DNA of 18,847 nucleotides, taken from assembly GCA_017517985.1 (NCBI GenBank), contig JAFWWX010000147.1:1-18847 (forward strand), given 5' to 3'. The notes under the pieces were generated by a model, which saw nothing but the letters and a program-made list of their open reading frames with translations, searched no databases and was not told the origin of the DNA. Of the stretch, positions 1 to 8,072 are shown in pieces (within the stretch, counting starts at the first letter, position 1; the number at the start of each line of letters is the position of its first letter). This DNA comes from Clostridia bacterium. Lineage in GTDB: Bacteria > Bacillota_A > Clostridia > Oscillospirales > CAG-382. A program made the translations under genes and the position numbers.

Positions 1-89
1 AAGGTGGGGTTTATCATCTGTCCGTCACGAAAGCCCACAATCTTGGTTGTGCTTCCGCCGACATCTATGCCTATTATTATTTTTTTCAT
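1..89 (-). CDS. Type II pantothenate kinase-like protein, N-terminus only (partial)
   Basis: Only the first 29 residues lie in the window; the gene runs off the left edge. The start is an ATG at 89-87 with an AAAGGAGAA ribosome binding site just upstream. The visible N-terminus contains GIDVGGSTTKIVGF, the phosphate-1 loop of an ASKHA-fold (actin/hexokinase-like) kinase. The GGSTTKIVGF form is typical of clostridial type II pantothenate kinases, which phosphorylate pantothenate in the first step of CoA synthesis. BadF/BcrA-type dehydratase activators share the loop but usually read GSTTTK, so they are the main alternative. The ECF transporter S component upstream on the same strand and the phosphopantetheinyl transferase beyond it fit a CoA-related role. 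The function is inferred from a short fragment and its context. Confidence 0.6.
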   Translation of the reverse strand, partial: MKKIIIGIDVGGSTTKIVGFRDGQMINPT

Positions 90-126
90 ACCGTTCTCCT
101 TTTTTCACCGGAAGTCCTCAATGGTC

Positions 127-150
127 GTCTCACCGCAAAAGCCGTGAGAC
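127..150. repeat. Hairpin 1 of the 100-310 intergenic repeat block
   Basis: GTCTCAC at 127-133 pairs with GTGAGAC at 144-150. Two further G-C pairs lie inside after one mismatch, closing on an AAAA loop. It lies between the kinase start and the end of the ECF S-component gene. No U-tract follows on either strand, so it is not a standard terminator. Confidence 0.6.
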
Positions 151-159
151 CTACGGCGG

Positions 160-194
160 GTATCTTAAGTTCGACAAAGTCGAACTTAAGATAC
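160..194. repeat. Perfect 16-bp inverted repeat with 3-nt loop
   Basis: The arms at 160-175 and 179-194 are exact reverse complements (GTATCTTAAGTTCGAC and its complement) around an AAA loop. It lies in the non-coding gap between the ECF S-component gene and the kinase gene, with another hairpin on each side. The arm length and perfection suggest a REP- or MITE-like repeat, or a strong RNA structure that shields or separates the two transcripts. There is no long U-tract on either side. Confidence 0.75.
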
Positions 195-264
195 ACAAAG
201 AAATTTTATATTCACCAATTTCGCATGGCCCACTTGGCAGGAAAATGCGTTACATTTTTCGTAG

Positions 265-285
265 GGCGTGTCGACTCGGCACGCC
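265..285. repeat. Hairpin 3 of the 100-310 intergenic repeat block
   Basis: GGCGTG at 265-270 pairs with CACGCC at 280-285. After one wobble or mismatch, CG/CG pairs continue to a 3-nt loop. It is GC-rich against AT-rich surroundings. It lies 25 bases past the stop codon of the ECF S-component gene, so it would be at that transcript's 3' end. Confidence 0.55.
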
Positions 286-309
286 TTCAGCCTTTCGCCA
301 AGACGCCAA

Positions 310-915
310 TCAGTTATAGAATCTCGTACCCTTTTTTACTGCTCTTACTATTGAGTGAATCGCAGGGGAAATAACGAGATTTACAAAAAATTCCGCAATG
401 AAATTTATACCTGCACAGCCTATAACAAGGAAATATGTAAGTGTTGTGCCGGAAACAAAATTCGCCTGGAGAGTTCCTGCAACAAGAGTAAGTCCACCAA
501 GAATGAAAATACCGGTATTTACAATTGGCGCTGTTGCAGATGCAAGAATTGCGGCAACAAGCTTGTTTTTCTTTTCCACAAGCCTATACACATAACCGGA
601 TGCCGCACCTGCTGCCATTGCCTTTCCGAAGCAGATAAGTGCAGTTGCAACCGGCTGTGATACAAAAAGTATGTTTGTAAATGGGTCTGTTCCGGAAACA
701 CCCGCCCAGAAGGTTATTGCTCCGAAAACAAAACCGAGAAATGCACCTGCACCGGGTCCGAGTATAATTGCACCTATAACTATAGGGATAAGCACAAGAC
801 TTATACTTGTCGGTCCAATATGTATAAAGCTTCCAAGCATCTGAAATGCAAATACAACTGCTGTAAGTATTGCAAGCTGAGTAAGTTTCAGTATTGAATT
901 TTTTGTGTTGTTCAT
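310..915 (-). CDS. ECF transporter S component (substrate-binding membrane subunit), possibly for pantothenate
   Basis: A very hydrophobic protein of 201 residues from the ATG at 915-913, with about five or six membrane spans, the usual size and layout of an energy-coupling-factor S component. Residues 14-24 carry alanines spaced every four (A15, A19, A23) in the first helix, the feature S components use to dock on EcfT. The following hydrophobic segment is rich in Gly and Pro. The S component binds the vitamin in the membrane and works with a shared EcfA/A'/T module, which is not encoded here. The substrate cannot be read from the sequence alone. Pantothenate (PanT-like) is inferred because a pantothenate-kinase-like gene lies downstream and a CoA-using phosphopantetheinyl transferase upstream. 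An in-frame GTG at 927-925 is possible, but its spacing to AAAGG is too short. Confidence 0.75.
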   Translation of the reverse strand: MNNTKNSILKLTQLAILTAVVFAFQMLGSFIHIGPTSISLVLIPIVIGAIILGPGAGAFLGFVFGAITFWAGVSGTDPFTNILFVSQPVATALICFGKAMAAGAASGYVYRLVEKKNKLVAAILASATAPIVNTGIFILGGLTLVAGTLQANFVSGTTLTYFLVIGCAGINFIAEFFVNLVISPAIHSIVRAVKKGTRFYN

Positions 916-962
916 AACCTTAACCACACCTTTCTTTTAATTTCGTTTTCCGATATTACAAA

Positions 963-1496
<534 letters not shown>

Positions 1497-1522
1497 TTTG
1501 TTGTTTTTAGAATTTATATTTT

Positions 1523-1578
1523 GGGGAATGCGGGCGGATAATATCCGCCCCTACAATTTATCATTCATTGTATTCCCC
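1523..1578. repeat. Three-way-junction inverted-repeat element between gyrA and the PPTase gene
   Basis: An outer stem, GGGGAAT (1523-1529) with ATTCCCC (1572-1578), encloses two stems. One is GGGCGGATA (1532-1540) with TATCCGCCC (1542-1550). The other is ACAAT (1553-1557) with ATTGT (1567-1571). Almost no base is left unpaired at the junction. It fills half of the 102-base gap after gyrA. It may be a small dispersed repeat, a processing site or an mRNA 3' barrier; no U-tract follows, so it is not a classical terminator. Confidence 0.6.
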
Positions 1579-1598
1579 GACAAAATCCAATTTACGTT

Positions 1599-4190
1599 TT
1601 ATTCTTCAGTCTTTTGCGCTTCGACAGATACTTCTGCAGTATTTTCTGCAGACGCAACTTCTGTTTCCGCAGTTACTTCTGATTCTTCACCCTCGGTTTC
1701 TTCCGGCTTTTCTTCTTCCTTCTTAACAACAGTTATACCGAAGATAGATACATTTTCGCCTACTCTCATTACCTTAACACCCTGGGTGTTTCTTGAAAGA
1801 AGTGAAATATCCTCTGTATGGATTCTGATAATTACGCCCTCACTTGTGATAAGCATAATATCGTCATCGTCAGACACCGCCGCAATACCACAGAGCTTAC
1901 CGGACTTATCTGTAATCTTATGACCGATAACACCCTTACCGCCTCTGTTGTGTGTCGGGAAGTCGTCCGCAGACGCACGCTTACCAAGACCCTTTTCGGT
2001 AATGGTGATAATATTTCTTGTATCATTGGGTGTAAGAGCTACCGCACCTACAACATAGTCGCCCTCTCGAAGCTCAATTGCCTTAACACCACGAGCTGTT
2101 CTTCCTATGCTTCTTGCCTTTTCCTCAGCAAAACGCGCCACAAGACCGTTGTGTGTCGCAACAAGAATATCACAGTCGCCTGTGGTCTTGAGAACATACA
2201 GAAGCTCGTCGCCCTCGTCAAGATTTATCGCATTAAGACCTACACGGCGGTAGTTCTTGTATGCAAACAGGGAAGTTCTCTTTATGATACCGTTCTTTGT
2301 TATCATTGTGAGGTATGTGTTTTCGTCAAACTCGGTAACAGATACACTTGCTGTAAGCTTTTCGTCCTTTTCAACCTCAATAATGTTTACGATGTTCGTA
2401 CCCTTTGAAGCCTTACCGGATTCGGGAATTTCATAACCCTTCTTTACGAACATTCTGCCGTAGCTTGTAAACATAAGCAGATAATCGTGGCTGTGGGCGA
2501 TGATAACATCTTCAACAAAGTCTTCTTCCTTTGTCTGCATACCTATAACGCCTCTGCCGCCTCGTCTTTGTGCGGTATATGTGTCGGCATCCATTCTCTT
2601 GATGTAGCCCTGGTGAGAGATGGTAAGCACACAGTCACGGCGTTCGATAAGGTCTTCCATAACAATTTCGTTTTCAACCTGCTCGATTCTTGTTCTTCTC
2701 TCGTCGCCGTATTTTCTCTTTATTTCAAGAAGGTCTTCCTTTACAATTGCTTCAATCTTTGTAATATCAGCAAGTGTTTCGATAAGGTTTGCAATCTTTA
2801 CTCTGAGGTTTTCCATTTCCTCCAGAAGCTTGTCGATTTCAAGACCGGAAAGGCGTCCAAGAGGCATCTGAACAATTTCCTGTGCCTGAATTTCTGTAAG
2901 TTCAAATCTTTCAACAAGAGATGCTCTCGCATCGGGGATTGTCTTTGATGCACGGATTATCTTTATAACCTCGTCAATATTATCAATAGCAATTTTAAGA
3001 CCTTCCAGAATGTGCATTCTCTTCTGTGCCTTTTCAAGGTCGTATTGAAGTCTTCTTGTAACAACCTCTGTTTGGTGGTCCAGATAGTGACGGAGCATCT
3101 GCTTAAGATTCAGCACTTTCGGCTCACCGCCAACAAGCGCAAGCATATTTACCGCAAAAGTATCCTGAAGCGGACTGTACTTATAGAGCTGATTTAAAAC
3201 AAGCTGGGGATTTGCGTCACGGCGAAGGGAGATAACAACCTTTGTACCGTTTCTCATATCCGAAATATCGTTGATGTCGGAAATTCCCTCGATTCTCTTG
3301 TCCTTTACAAGCTCCGCAATAGTCATAACAAGGGCGCTCTTTCTCTGCATATACGGAATTTCCGTAATTACAATTGAGGTCTTGCCCTTCTTTTCCTCAA
3401 ATTCGCACTTTGCACGCACCGGTATCTTGCCGCGACCTGTCATATATGCTTCGTATATACCGTTGAGTCCGTAGATTGTACCGCCTGTCGGGAAGTCGGG
3501 ACCCTTTATGAAGTTCATAAGCTCCATAATTTCTGCATCGGGATTGTCTATCAGGTGAATAGCGCCATCAATAACCTCGCAGAGATTGTGGGGAGGAATA
3601 TTTGTTGCCATACCCACGGCAATACCTACAGAGCCATTTACAAGAAGATTTGGGAATCTTGAGGGAAGAACTGTAGGTTCTTTCTGCTTGTTATCAAAGT
3701 TCGGCATAAAGTCAACGACATCTTTATCAAGGTCGGTTACCATTTCGTCTGCCATCTTCGCAAGTCTTGCCTCGGTATAACGATATGCCGCAGCACCGTC
3801 ACCGTCAATATTACCGAAGTTACCGTGGCCCTCAACAAGAGGATAACGCAGCGAGAAGGGCTGCGCAAGTCTTACCATTGCATCGTAAACGGATGCGTCA
3901 CCGTGGGGATGATAATGACCAAGCACATTACCAACGGTAGTTGCAGATTTACGGAAAGGCTTATTATAGGTAAGTCCGTCTTCATACATAGAATAAAGTA
4001 TTCTTCTGTGAACGGGCTTGAGACCATCTCTTACATCCGGCAGAGCCCTATCCACAATTACTGACATCGCATAGTCGATAAAGGAAGTTCTTACCTCTCT
4101 TGATATTTCCACATCAACGATTTTATCGTTTTTGTGGTATGCTGCTGTATCATTCTCATCAATATTCAGATTGTTTATATTATCACTCAT
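1599..4190 (-). CDS. gyrA: DNA gyrase subunit A
   Basis: 863 residues from the ATG at 4190-4188, full length. GyrA cuts and rejoins DNA in the A2B2 gyrase, which introduces negative supercoils. Residues about 30-500 are the breakage-reunion domain. The quinolone region is at about 93-105 ([10 protein letters not shown]), and catalytic Tyr138 lies in AAAYRYTE. Six beta-pinwheel repeats follow, opened by a GyrA box QRRGGRG at 541-547, which marks gyrase rather than topoisomerase IV. The last 40 or so residues are a Glu-rich acidic tail. At the position of E. coli Ser83 there is Ala99, as in mycobacteria. An in-frame TTG two codons earlier is less likely: AAAGGA is 10 bases before the ATG but only 4 before the TTG. 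gyrB is not adjacent; the gene follows the protease after 67 bases. Confidence 0.97.
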   Translation of the reverse strand: MSDNINNLNIDENDTAAYHKNDKIVDVEISREVRTSFIDYAMSVIVDRALPDVRDGLKPVHRRILYSMYEDGLTYNKPFRKSATTVGNVLGHYHPHGDASVYDAMVRLAQPFSLRYPLVEGHGNFGNIDGDGAAAYRYTEARLAKMADEMVTDLDKDVVDFMPNFDNKQKEPTVLPSRFPNLLVNGSVGIAVGMATNIPPHNLCEVIDGAIHLIDNPDAEIMELMNFIKGPDFPTGGTIYGLNGIYEAYMTGRGKIPVRAKCEFEEKKGKTSIVITEIPYMQRKSALVMTIAELVKDKRIEGISDINDISDMRNGTKVVISLRRDANPQLVLNQLYKYSPLQDTFAVNMLALVGGEPKVLNLKQMLRHYLDHQTEVVTRRLQYDLEKAQKRMHILEGLKIAIDNIDEVIKIIRASKTIPDARASLVERFELTEIQAQEIVQMPLGRLSGLEIDKLLEEMENLRVKIANLIETLADITKIEAIVKEDLLEIKRKYGDERRTRIEQVENEIVMEDLIERRDCVLTISHQGYIKRMDADTYTAQRRGGRGVIGMQTKEEDFVEDVIIAHSHDYLLMFTSYGRMFVKKGYEIPESGKASKGTNIVNIIEVEKDEKLTASVSVTEFDENTYLTMITKNGIIKRTSLFAYKNYRRVGLNAINLDEGDELLYVLKTTGDCDILVATHNGLVARFAEEKARSIGRTARGVKAIELREGDYVVGAVALTPNDTRNIITITEKGLGKRASADDFPTHNRGGKGVIGHKITDKSGKLCGIAAVSDDDDIMLITSEGVIIRIHTEDISLLSRNTQGVKVMRVGENVSIFGITVVKKEEEKPEETEGEESEVTAETEVASAENTAEVSVEAQKTEE

Positions 4191-4225
4191 TTTCAAAATG
4201 TCCTTTTCTTTAATTTACTGTCCGT

Positions 4226-4231
4226 ATTATA
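4226..4231 (-). promoter_or_regulatory. gyrA: Possible -10 box for gyrA
   Basis: TATAAT on the minus strand lies 35 bases before the gyrA ATG, in the 67-base gap after the protease gene. No good -35 box is found at 16-18 bases. gyrA may have its own weak or activated promoter, or depend on read-through from the murI promoter. Confidence 0.3.
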
Positions 4232-4257
4232 CTTTTCTGCTGTTTTCCAATACCGCA

Positions 4258-6102
4258 TTATTCTCCCAAATTTACTTCATCGGAGGAAGACGATGTATTT
4301 TCTGCATTTTCCATTGCATTTTCAAGTTCCTCGGCTTTGTCCTCAGCCTTGTACTTTTCCTCCTGAGCTTTGAGAAAAGCATCGTATTCCGCCTGAACTA
4401 TTTTATCGCGTCTTTCAAGCTCTTTAACTCTTCTTTTCGCCTGGGACTGTGATTTAAATGTCATTTCCGCAACATCAAGCTGACTGTCATAGTAATAGTA
4501 ACGGTTTTTATATTTTTCAGTAAGGGATGTAAGTATATCAACATCATTTTCACAGAGAAGCTCATCCGGTGCTTCAAGGTAATAAAGCTTAAACGCCTTT
4601 ATTGCTGAGGTTGTCGCACTGTCATATACTCCGTCAACATATTCGGACTTTATAAATCCTATCAGTTCAAGTCTTTTTTCCAAGCCAAGCACCGCATCAC
4701 CTGTACTTCCCTCACAAAGTCCCGTATAGTTTTCTGCACCGAAATATTCAAGCTCACCAGGGAAATGTGACTTTTCAAGTGTCAGGTCGATTTTAATATC
4801 CGGTACAATTCCCGATTTGTTATAGGAACTCTTGAGCGGGTCAAGTACCTCAAAGCTGGTAATTGTAAACATATCGCCGTTCACAAAGGAGTAACCCTGC
4901 TGTCCGACGCCCTTTCCGTAGCTTGTAGTTCCCACAAGTGTTGCACCGCAGTTGTATTTCATAATCATCGCAAAAAGCTCCGCCGCACTTGCGCTATTCC
5001 CATTTATTAAAACTGTTACCTTTTCAAAGTTATATCCGCCACCGGCAGAATAGACAGCCTCAGGCTCGGCGTGATTTCTTGAATTTATATAGTAAAGGAT
5101 TCTTCCCTCGTCCTCAATCATCATATTAGCCATTGACACAGCGTGCTCGAGAGCTCCGCCGGGATTGTCACGAAGGTCAATAATAAGATTTCCGTTGCTT
5201 TCCTTATTTGCCCTCTCAATAGCCTTTCCAAAATCCTCAACATCGCTCTGTCCGTTGAAGGAGGCTATTTTTATGTAGGAATAGGAGTTATCCTTTGTTT
5301 TGCTGTAGGAAATATTGGAGGAAACAACTCTGCCTTTTTGCAGTGTTACAGGGATAATTTCGCCGTTTCTTTCAACCTCTATATGCAGAGGATAATCCTT
5401 TTTGCCGGAAACCTCATCAAGAACAAACTCCGGCTCATTGGGAATACCAAGACTGTTTCCCGCCTCATCAAATTCTTCCTTGGCAACATACGGCTGATAT
5501 TTTACAAGATAGCCTACCGCGTCAATGGTAAGACCCTCTGTGGTTATTCCTTCAACGCTCGCTATTCTGTCTCCGGTACGAAGTCCTGCCTTTTCCGCAT
5601 TTGAGTCTTTAATTACACCTGTAATATAAATGCCCGGCTTTGTTATACCCATTCCTCTTATTTCAGAGGAATTTTCATCGCTGTAGTATATACCGTAGCC
5701 CTTGGAGGAGCCGTCACCGGCAAGTCCTCTGCCGGATTCATAATATCCGCTATACTCATCCATTGTACCCAGAAGCGTATTCAAAAACATCTTCATAAGA
5801 TCCGGGTTTTCCTTCATAAGCTTCATAAGGAAAGCCTCTGTCGCTTCCTGCTCAGAAAATTCATAAAGATGTGTTTCGGAGTAAAGCTTCAAAATATCCA
5901 TAAACATTTCATAGCTGTAGCTGTTATAGCCGGAATAGTCAGGAGTATAGCCGGAATACACCGGAGATTTGTCAAAGGGGTCGTAGCGAAGACCTGTATC
6001 TTCCGTATTTTCCTTTGCCGTTGTCGAAAATACAGCACTTCCCGAAACCATTACCGCACAAAGTACGGCGCTTATCATTCTTTTTAATCTGTTTTTATTC
6101 AT
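4258..6102 (-). CDS. S41 family C-terminal processing protease with PDZ and peptidoglycan-binding-like domains
   Basis: 614 residues, exported. Residues 1-29 form a signal peptide or anchor (basic MNKNRLKR, hydrophobic core, then a small-residue site). A PDZ domain spans about 145-255, with the insertion expected in Ctp proteases. The S41 catalytic domain spans about 270-440: the nucleophile is Ser372 in NSASAAE and the base is Lys397 in SYGKG, 25 residues apart as in E. coli Prc. IIDLRDNPGG at 307-316 is the conserved core strand. Residues 458-508 resemble a PG_binding_1 module (GSTGDAV, DGVYDSAT). Residues 545-600 are a charged coiled coil. The protein probably cleaves envelope proteins outside the membrane, perhaps near the cell wall. 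The ATG is preceded by AGGAGAGG and overlaps the stop of the upstream gene by 8 bases, implying translational coupling. Confidence 0.93.
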   Translation of the reverse strand: MNKNRLKRMISAVLCAVMVSGSAVFSTTAKENTEDTGLRYDPFDKSPVYSGYTPDYSGYNSYSYEMFMDILKLYSETHLYEFSEQEATEAFLMKLMKENPDLMKMFLNTLLGTMDEYSGYYESGRGLAGDGSSKGYGIYYSDENSSEIRGMGITKPGIYITGVIKDSNAEKAGLRTGDRIASVEGITTEGLTIDAVGYLVKYQPYVAKEEFDEAGNSLGIPNEPEFVLDEVSGKKDYPLHIEVERNGEIIPVTLQKGRVVSSNISYSKTKDNSYSYIKIASFNGQSDVEDFGKAIERANKESNGNLIIDLRDNPGGALEHAVSMANMMIEDEGRILYYINSRNHAEPEAVYSAGGGYNFEKVTVLINGNSASAAELFAMIMKYNCGATLVGTTSYGKGVGQQGYSFVNGDMFTITSFEVLDPLKSSYNKSGIVPDIKIDLTLEKSHFPGELEYFGAENYTGLCEGSTGDAVLGLEKRLELIGFIKSEYVDGVYDSATTSAIKAFKLYYLEAPDELLCENDVDILTSLTEKYKNRYYYYDSQLDVAEMTFKSQSQAKRRVKELERRDKIVQAEYDAFLKAQEEKYKAEDKAEELENAMENAENTSSSSDEVNLGE

Positions 6103-6814
6103 GGGTATTTTCCTCTCCTATATTATCTGCCGGTAATTTATCACAATTATTTTTTGGAACAAGCTTTAAATCAAGACTTGCGTTTGAAAGAACATTTCCA
6201 AAAGAGGATATTTCAAAGCAGAGGGACATTGTTCCGCCATCCTCTCCTGTACTGTCTTCAAAATGCTGTATTCTCGTATTCCTGTTTATTATTTCAGGCT
6301 CGATACCCTTACTTATGAGAAAATCACAATAGGGCAAATCCACCGAAGGCACAAAGCCGTCCTTTGAAAGAAACAAATCCGAATTTTCACGGCTCACATT
6401 GTGAAGATACACTGTACTGTCGGAATATACCACAATATCTGCTCCGCAATTAAGGGAAATGCGTTTGTAATCATCACAAATTTCAAGCACAGCCGGGCAG
6501 TATATTTCCAAATCACCGCTTGTCATCGGAAACTCCTCGTTATATCTTTCCGGGAAAAGACCGGTTTTGGTATAAAGCCTTGCATTTTCCCTCGCCTTTC
6601 GTATTCTTTCAAAATAGGGACTGAACCTCATTACCGAACGCCGAAAATAGCGGTCGTCAAAGGCTGCAGCGGGGTCATTTGTGGGAATCTGATTGCCATA
6701 TATGGGACTTCTGTATTTATCCGAACCATACATTTTAGTTTGGGAAGTCTCCGTCATTCTAAGCTCTGCAAACATATCCTTTGTCACAATGCCGTTGTTC
6801 TTTTCTTGCGTCAT
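6095..6814 (-). CDS. Protein of unknown function between murI and the S41 protease
   Basis: 239 residues, no signal peptide or membrane span, so probably cytoplasmic. I do not recognise it securely. The N-terminal 95 residues are polar and basic (YFERIRKARENARL at 67-80) and look partly disordered. Residues about 100-220 are richer in beta-prone stretches and end in a pattern (DGGTMSLCFEIS at 192-203) faintly like the last strands of a DUF1934/calycin-type barrel; this is a guess from memory, not a match. The start overlaps the murI stop as ATGA (6811-6814), and the stop overlaps the protease start by 8 bases. The protein is thus made from one message with a cell-wall enzyme and an exported protease. 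The tight coupling makes it very likely to be a real gene. Confidence 0.85.
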   Translation of the reverse strand: MTQEKNNGIVTKDMFAELRMTETSQTKMYGSDKYRSPIYGNQIPTNDPAAAFDDRYFRRSVMRFSPYFERIRKARENARLYTKTGLFPERYNEEFPMTSGDLEIYCPAVLEICDDYKRISLNCGADIVVYSDSTVYLHNVSRENSDLFLSKDGFVPSVDLPYCDFLISKGIEPEIINRNTRIQHFEDSTGEDGGTMSLCFEISSFGNVLSNASLDLKLVPKNNCDKLPADNIGEENTHE

Positions 6815-7701
6815 TCCGAAACCTCGAATTTCAACACTTCCTCCGGCTTCTGTCCGGTAATGTCTATTCTTGTTACATTTTCTATTTTTCTTCCGAGGAA
6901 CCGTGATGCAATTTCAGCAAAGTTCTGTATCTCATCACTGACAAAGAAGTGTGATTTTCCGCTTTCGTCACGGTCAGAAAGCTGATTTTTCTCTTTCAGC
7001 TTTTCCGCTATCGCTTGTGCTGCGCATCCGCCGGCATCCACGATACCCGGTCTGTAGCCGAGAATCTTTTCGCAGGCTCTTTCAATGTTTTCCCTGATAA
7101 TGGGATAATGGGTACACCCAAGAATGATGCAGGAGGGTCTGAAATCAGAAAGCTTTTGTATATATTCGCAGGCAATCTCAAAGGTAATCGGATTTTCTCT
7201 GTCTATATAGCCATTCTCCACAAGCGGTACAAACATCGGACACGCAACGGTCATTACATTGAAACCGGGATTCTGCAAATGTATCTGTGCAGCGTAAGCG
7301 CCGTTTTTCGCCGTTGCTTGAGTTCCAAGTACTGCAATATTTCCGGAAATACCGCCGTTCTTGCAGAGAGCAAGCTCGCACGCCTTTCTGCAGGCAGGAG
7401 AAACAACTCCCACCACCGGAATATCCGTCATAGTCGAAAGAGTATCAAGTGCAATGGAGCTTACCGTTCCGCAGGCAATAAGTACAGCCTTGACATTCTG
7501 CCGAACAAGAAAAGCAAGATCGTCCACAGAATATTTTATTATTGTTTCACGGGATCTTGTGCCGTATGGAACTCTGCCGGTATCACCAAAATATATTATA
7601 TCCTCACCAGGAAGAACATTTCCAAGGGCACGAACAGAGGTAAGTCCACCCAGTCCCGAATCAAAAACACCAATAGGTCTGTTATCGTAAGCCTCGCACA
7701 T
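6811..7701 (-). CDS. murI: Glutamate racemase
   Basis: 296 residues, slightly longer than usual at the C-terminus. It converts L-glutamate to D-glutamate for peptidoglycan by a two-cysteine, cofactor-free mechanism in the cytoplasm. GVFDSGLGGL at 11-20 supplies the conserved Asp14 and Ser15. The first catalytic cysteine is Cys77 in ACGTVSS and the second is Cys196 in LGCTHYP. The usual first motif is CNTAS; here Asn is Gly and Ala is Val, a variant I associate with clostridial racemases. The ATG at 7701 follows AAAGGAG at 5 bases. It is the first gene of the murI-unknown-protease run, behind a consensus promoter 82 bases upstream. Confidence 0.95.
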   Translation of the reverse strand: MCEAYDNRPIGVFDSGLGGLTSVRALGNVLPGEDIIYFGDTGRVPYGTRSRETIIKYSVDDLAFLVRQNVKAVLIACGTVSSIALDTLSTMTDIPVVGVVSPACRKACELALCKNGGISGNIAVLGTQATAKNGAYAAQIHLQNPGFNVMTVACPMFVPLVENGYIDRENPITFEIACEYIQKLSDFRPSCIILGCTHYPIIRENIERACEKILGYRPGIVDAGGCAAQAIAEKLKEKNQLSDRDESGKSHFFVSDEIQNFAEIASRFLGRKIENVTRIDITGQKPEEVLKFEVSE

Positions 7702-7782
7702 ACAAACTCCTTTCCAACAATTATAGCCAGCCCTTTTCAGAGCATTTTTCTACATTATATATATTATATAACTATCCGATTA

Positions 7783-7811
7783 ATTATATCACAAAGATGC
7801 TCTTTTGTCAA
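7783..7811 (-). promoter_or_regulatory. murI: Sigma-A promoter for the murI operon
   Basis: On the minus strand the -35 box is TTGACA (7811-7806) and the -10 box is TATAAT (7788-7783), both exact consensus, with a 17-base spacer. The expected transcription start is near 7776, giving a leader of about 75 bases before the murI ATG. Confidence 0.9.
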
Positions 7812-7985
7812 ACAAATAATGGCTTTAAAAACGCGAAAACAGAGCATTTTTCTCAAAATTCACATTTTGTTTAAATATGCAAGTTGTACATAGCCAAATT
7901 TCGCCTTTAAAACGCCAAATTCGCCCCCATTCAGAATTTTGTAAAAATATTCCGGTGTATTGGTCATTCTTTGAAAAATAACATT

Positions 7986-8014
7986 CACCGCTTTCGAAAA
8001 TACAGCATATCATA
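7986..8014 (+). promoter_or_regulatory. Sigma-K-like promoter of the cysteine-rich gene
   Basis: CACC at 7986-7989 and CATATCATA at 8006-8014 are 16 bases apart. This fits the B. subtilis sigma-K consensus (mACm, 16-17 bases, CATAnnnTA) at every specified position. No good TTGACA/TATAAT pair was found before this gene. The elements are short and chance matches are possible; the late mother-cell assignment rests on the match together with the cysteine-rich product. Confidence 0.45.
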
Positions 8015-8072
8015 TACCGAGCAAGACAAAAAGCTTGGTTGCTCATCCAATTACATTTAGGAGGACATATCA

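Larger units (their letters stand above)
7702..8072. other. Gene-free divergent region between murI and the cysteine-rich gene
   Basis: 371 bases, AT-rich. It holds the murI promoter (minus), a sigma-K-like promoter (plus), a leader hairpin at 8019-8044 (GAGCAA with TTGCTC), and a 14-base direct repeat (CAGAGCATTTTTCT) at 7738-7751 and 7840-7853, one copy on each side of the murI promoter. No credible coding sequence was seen. Confidence 0.7.

Noticed and set aside
913..927. GTG start for the ECF S component, four codons earlier
   Set aside because: The AAAGG site overlaps or touches the GTG, leaving no spacing; the ATG at 915-913 is better placed.
4188..4196. TTG start for gyrA, two codons earlier
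   Set aside because: The ribosome binding site AAAGGA is only 4 bases from the TTG but 10 from the ATG.
6811..7701. murI as a catalytically dead racemase because CNTAS is changed to CGTVS
   Set aside because: Both catalytic cysteines (77, 196), the Asp-Ser pair and the CTHYP motif are intact, so the change is more likely a lineage variant.
7015..7893. Open frame on the plus strand opposite murI and its promoter
   Set aside because: It is antisense to a clear glutamate racemase and crosses the murI promoter; no protein-like motif is seen.
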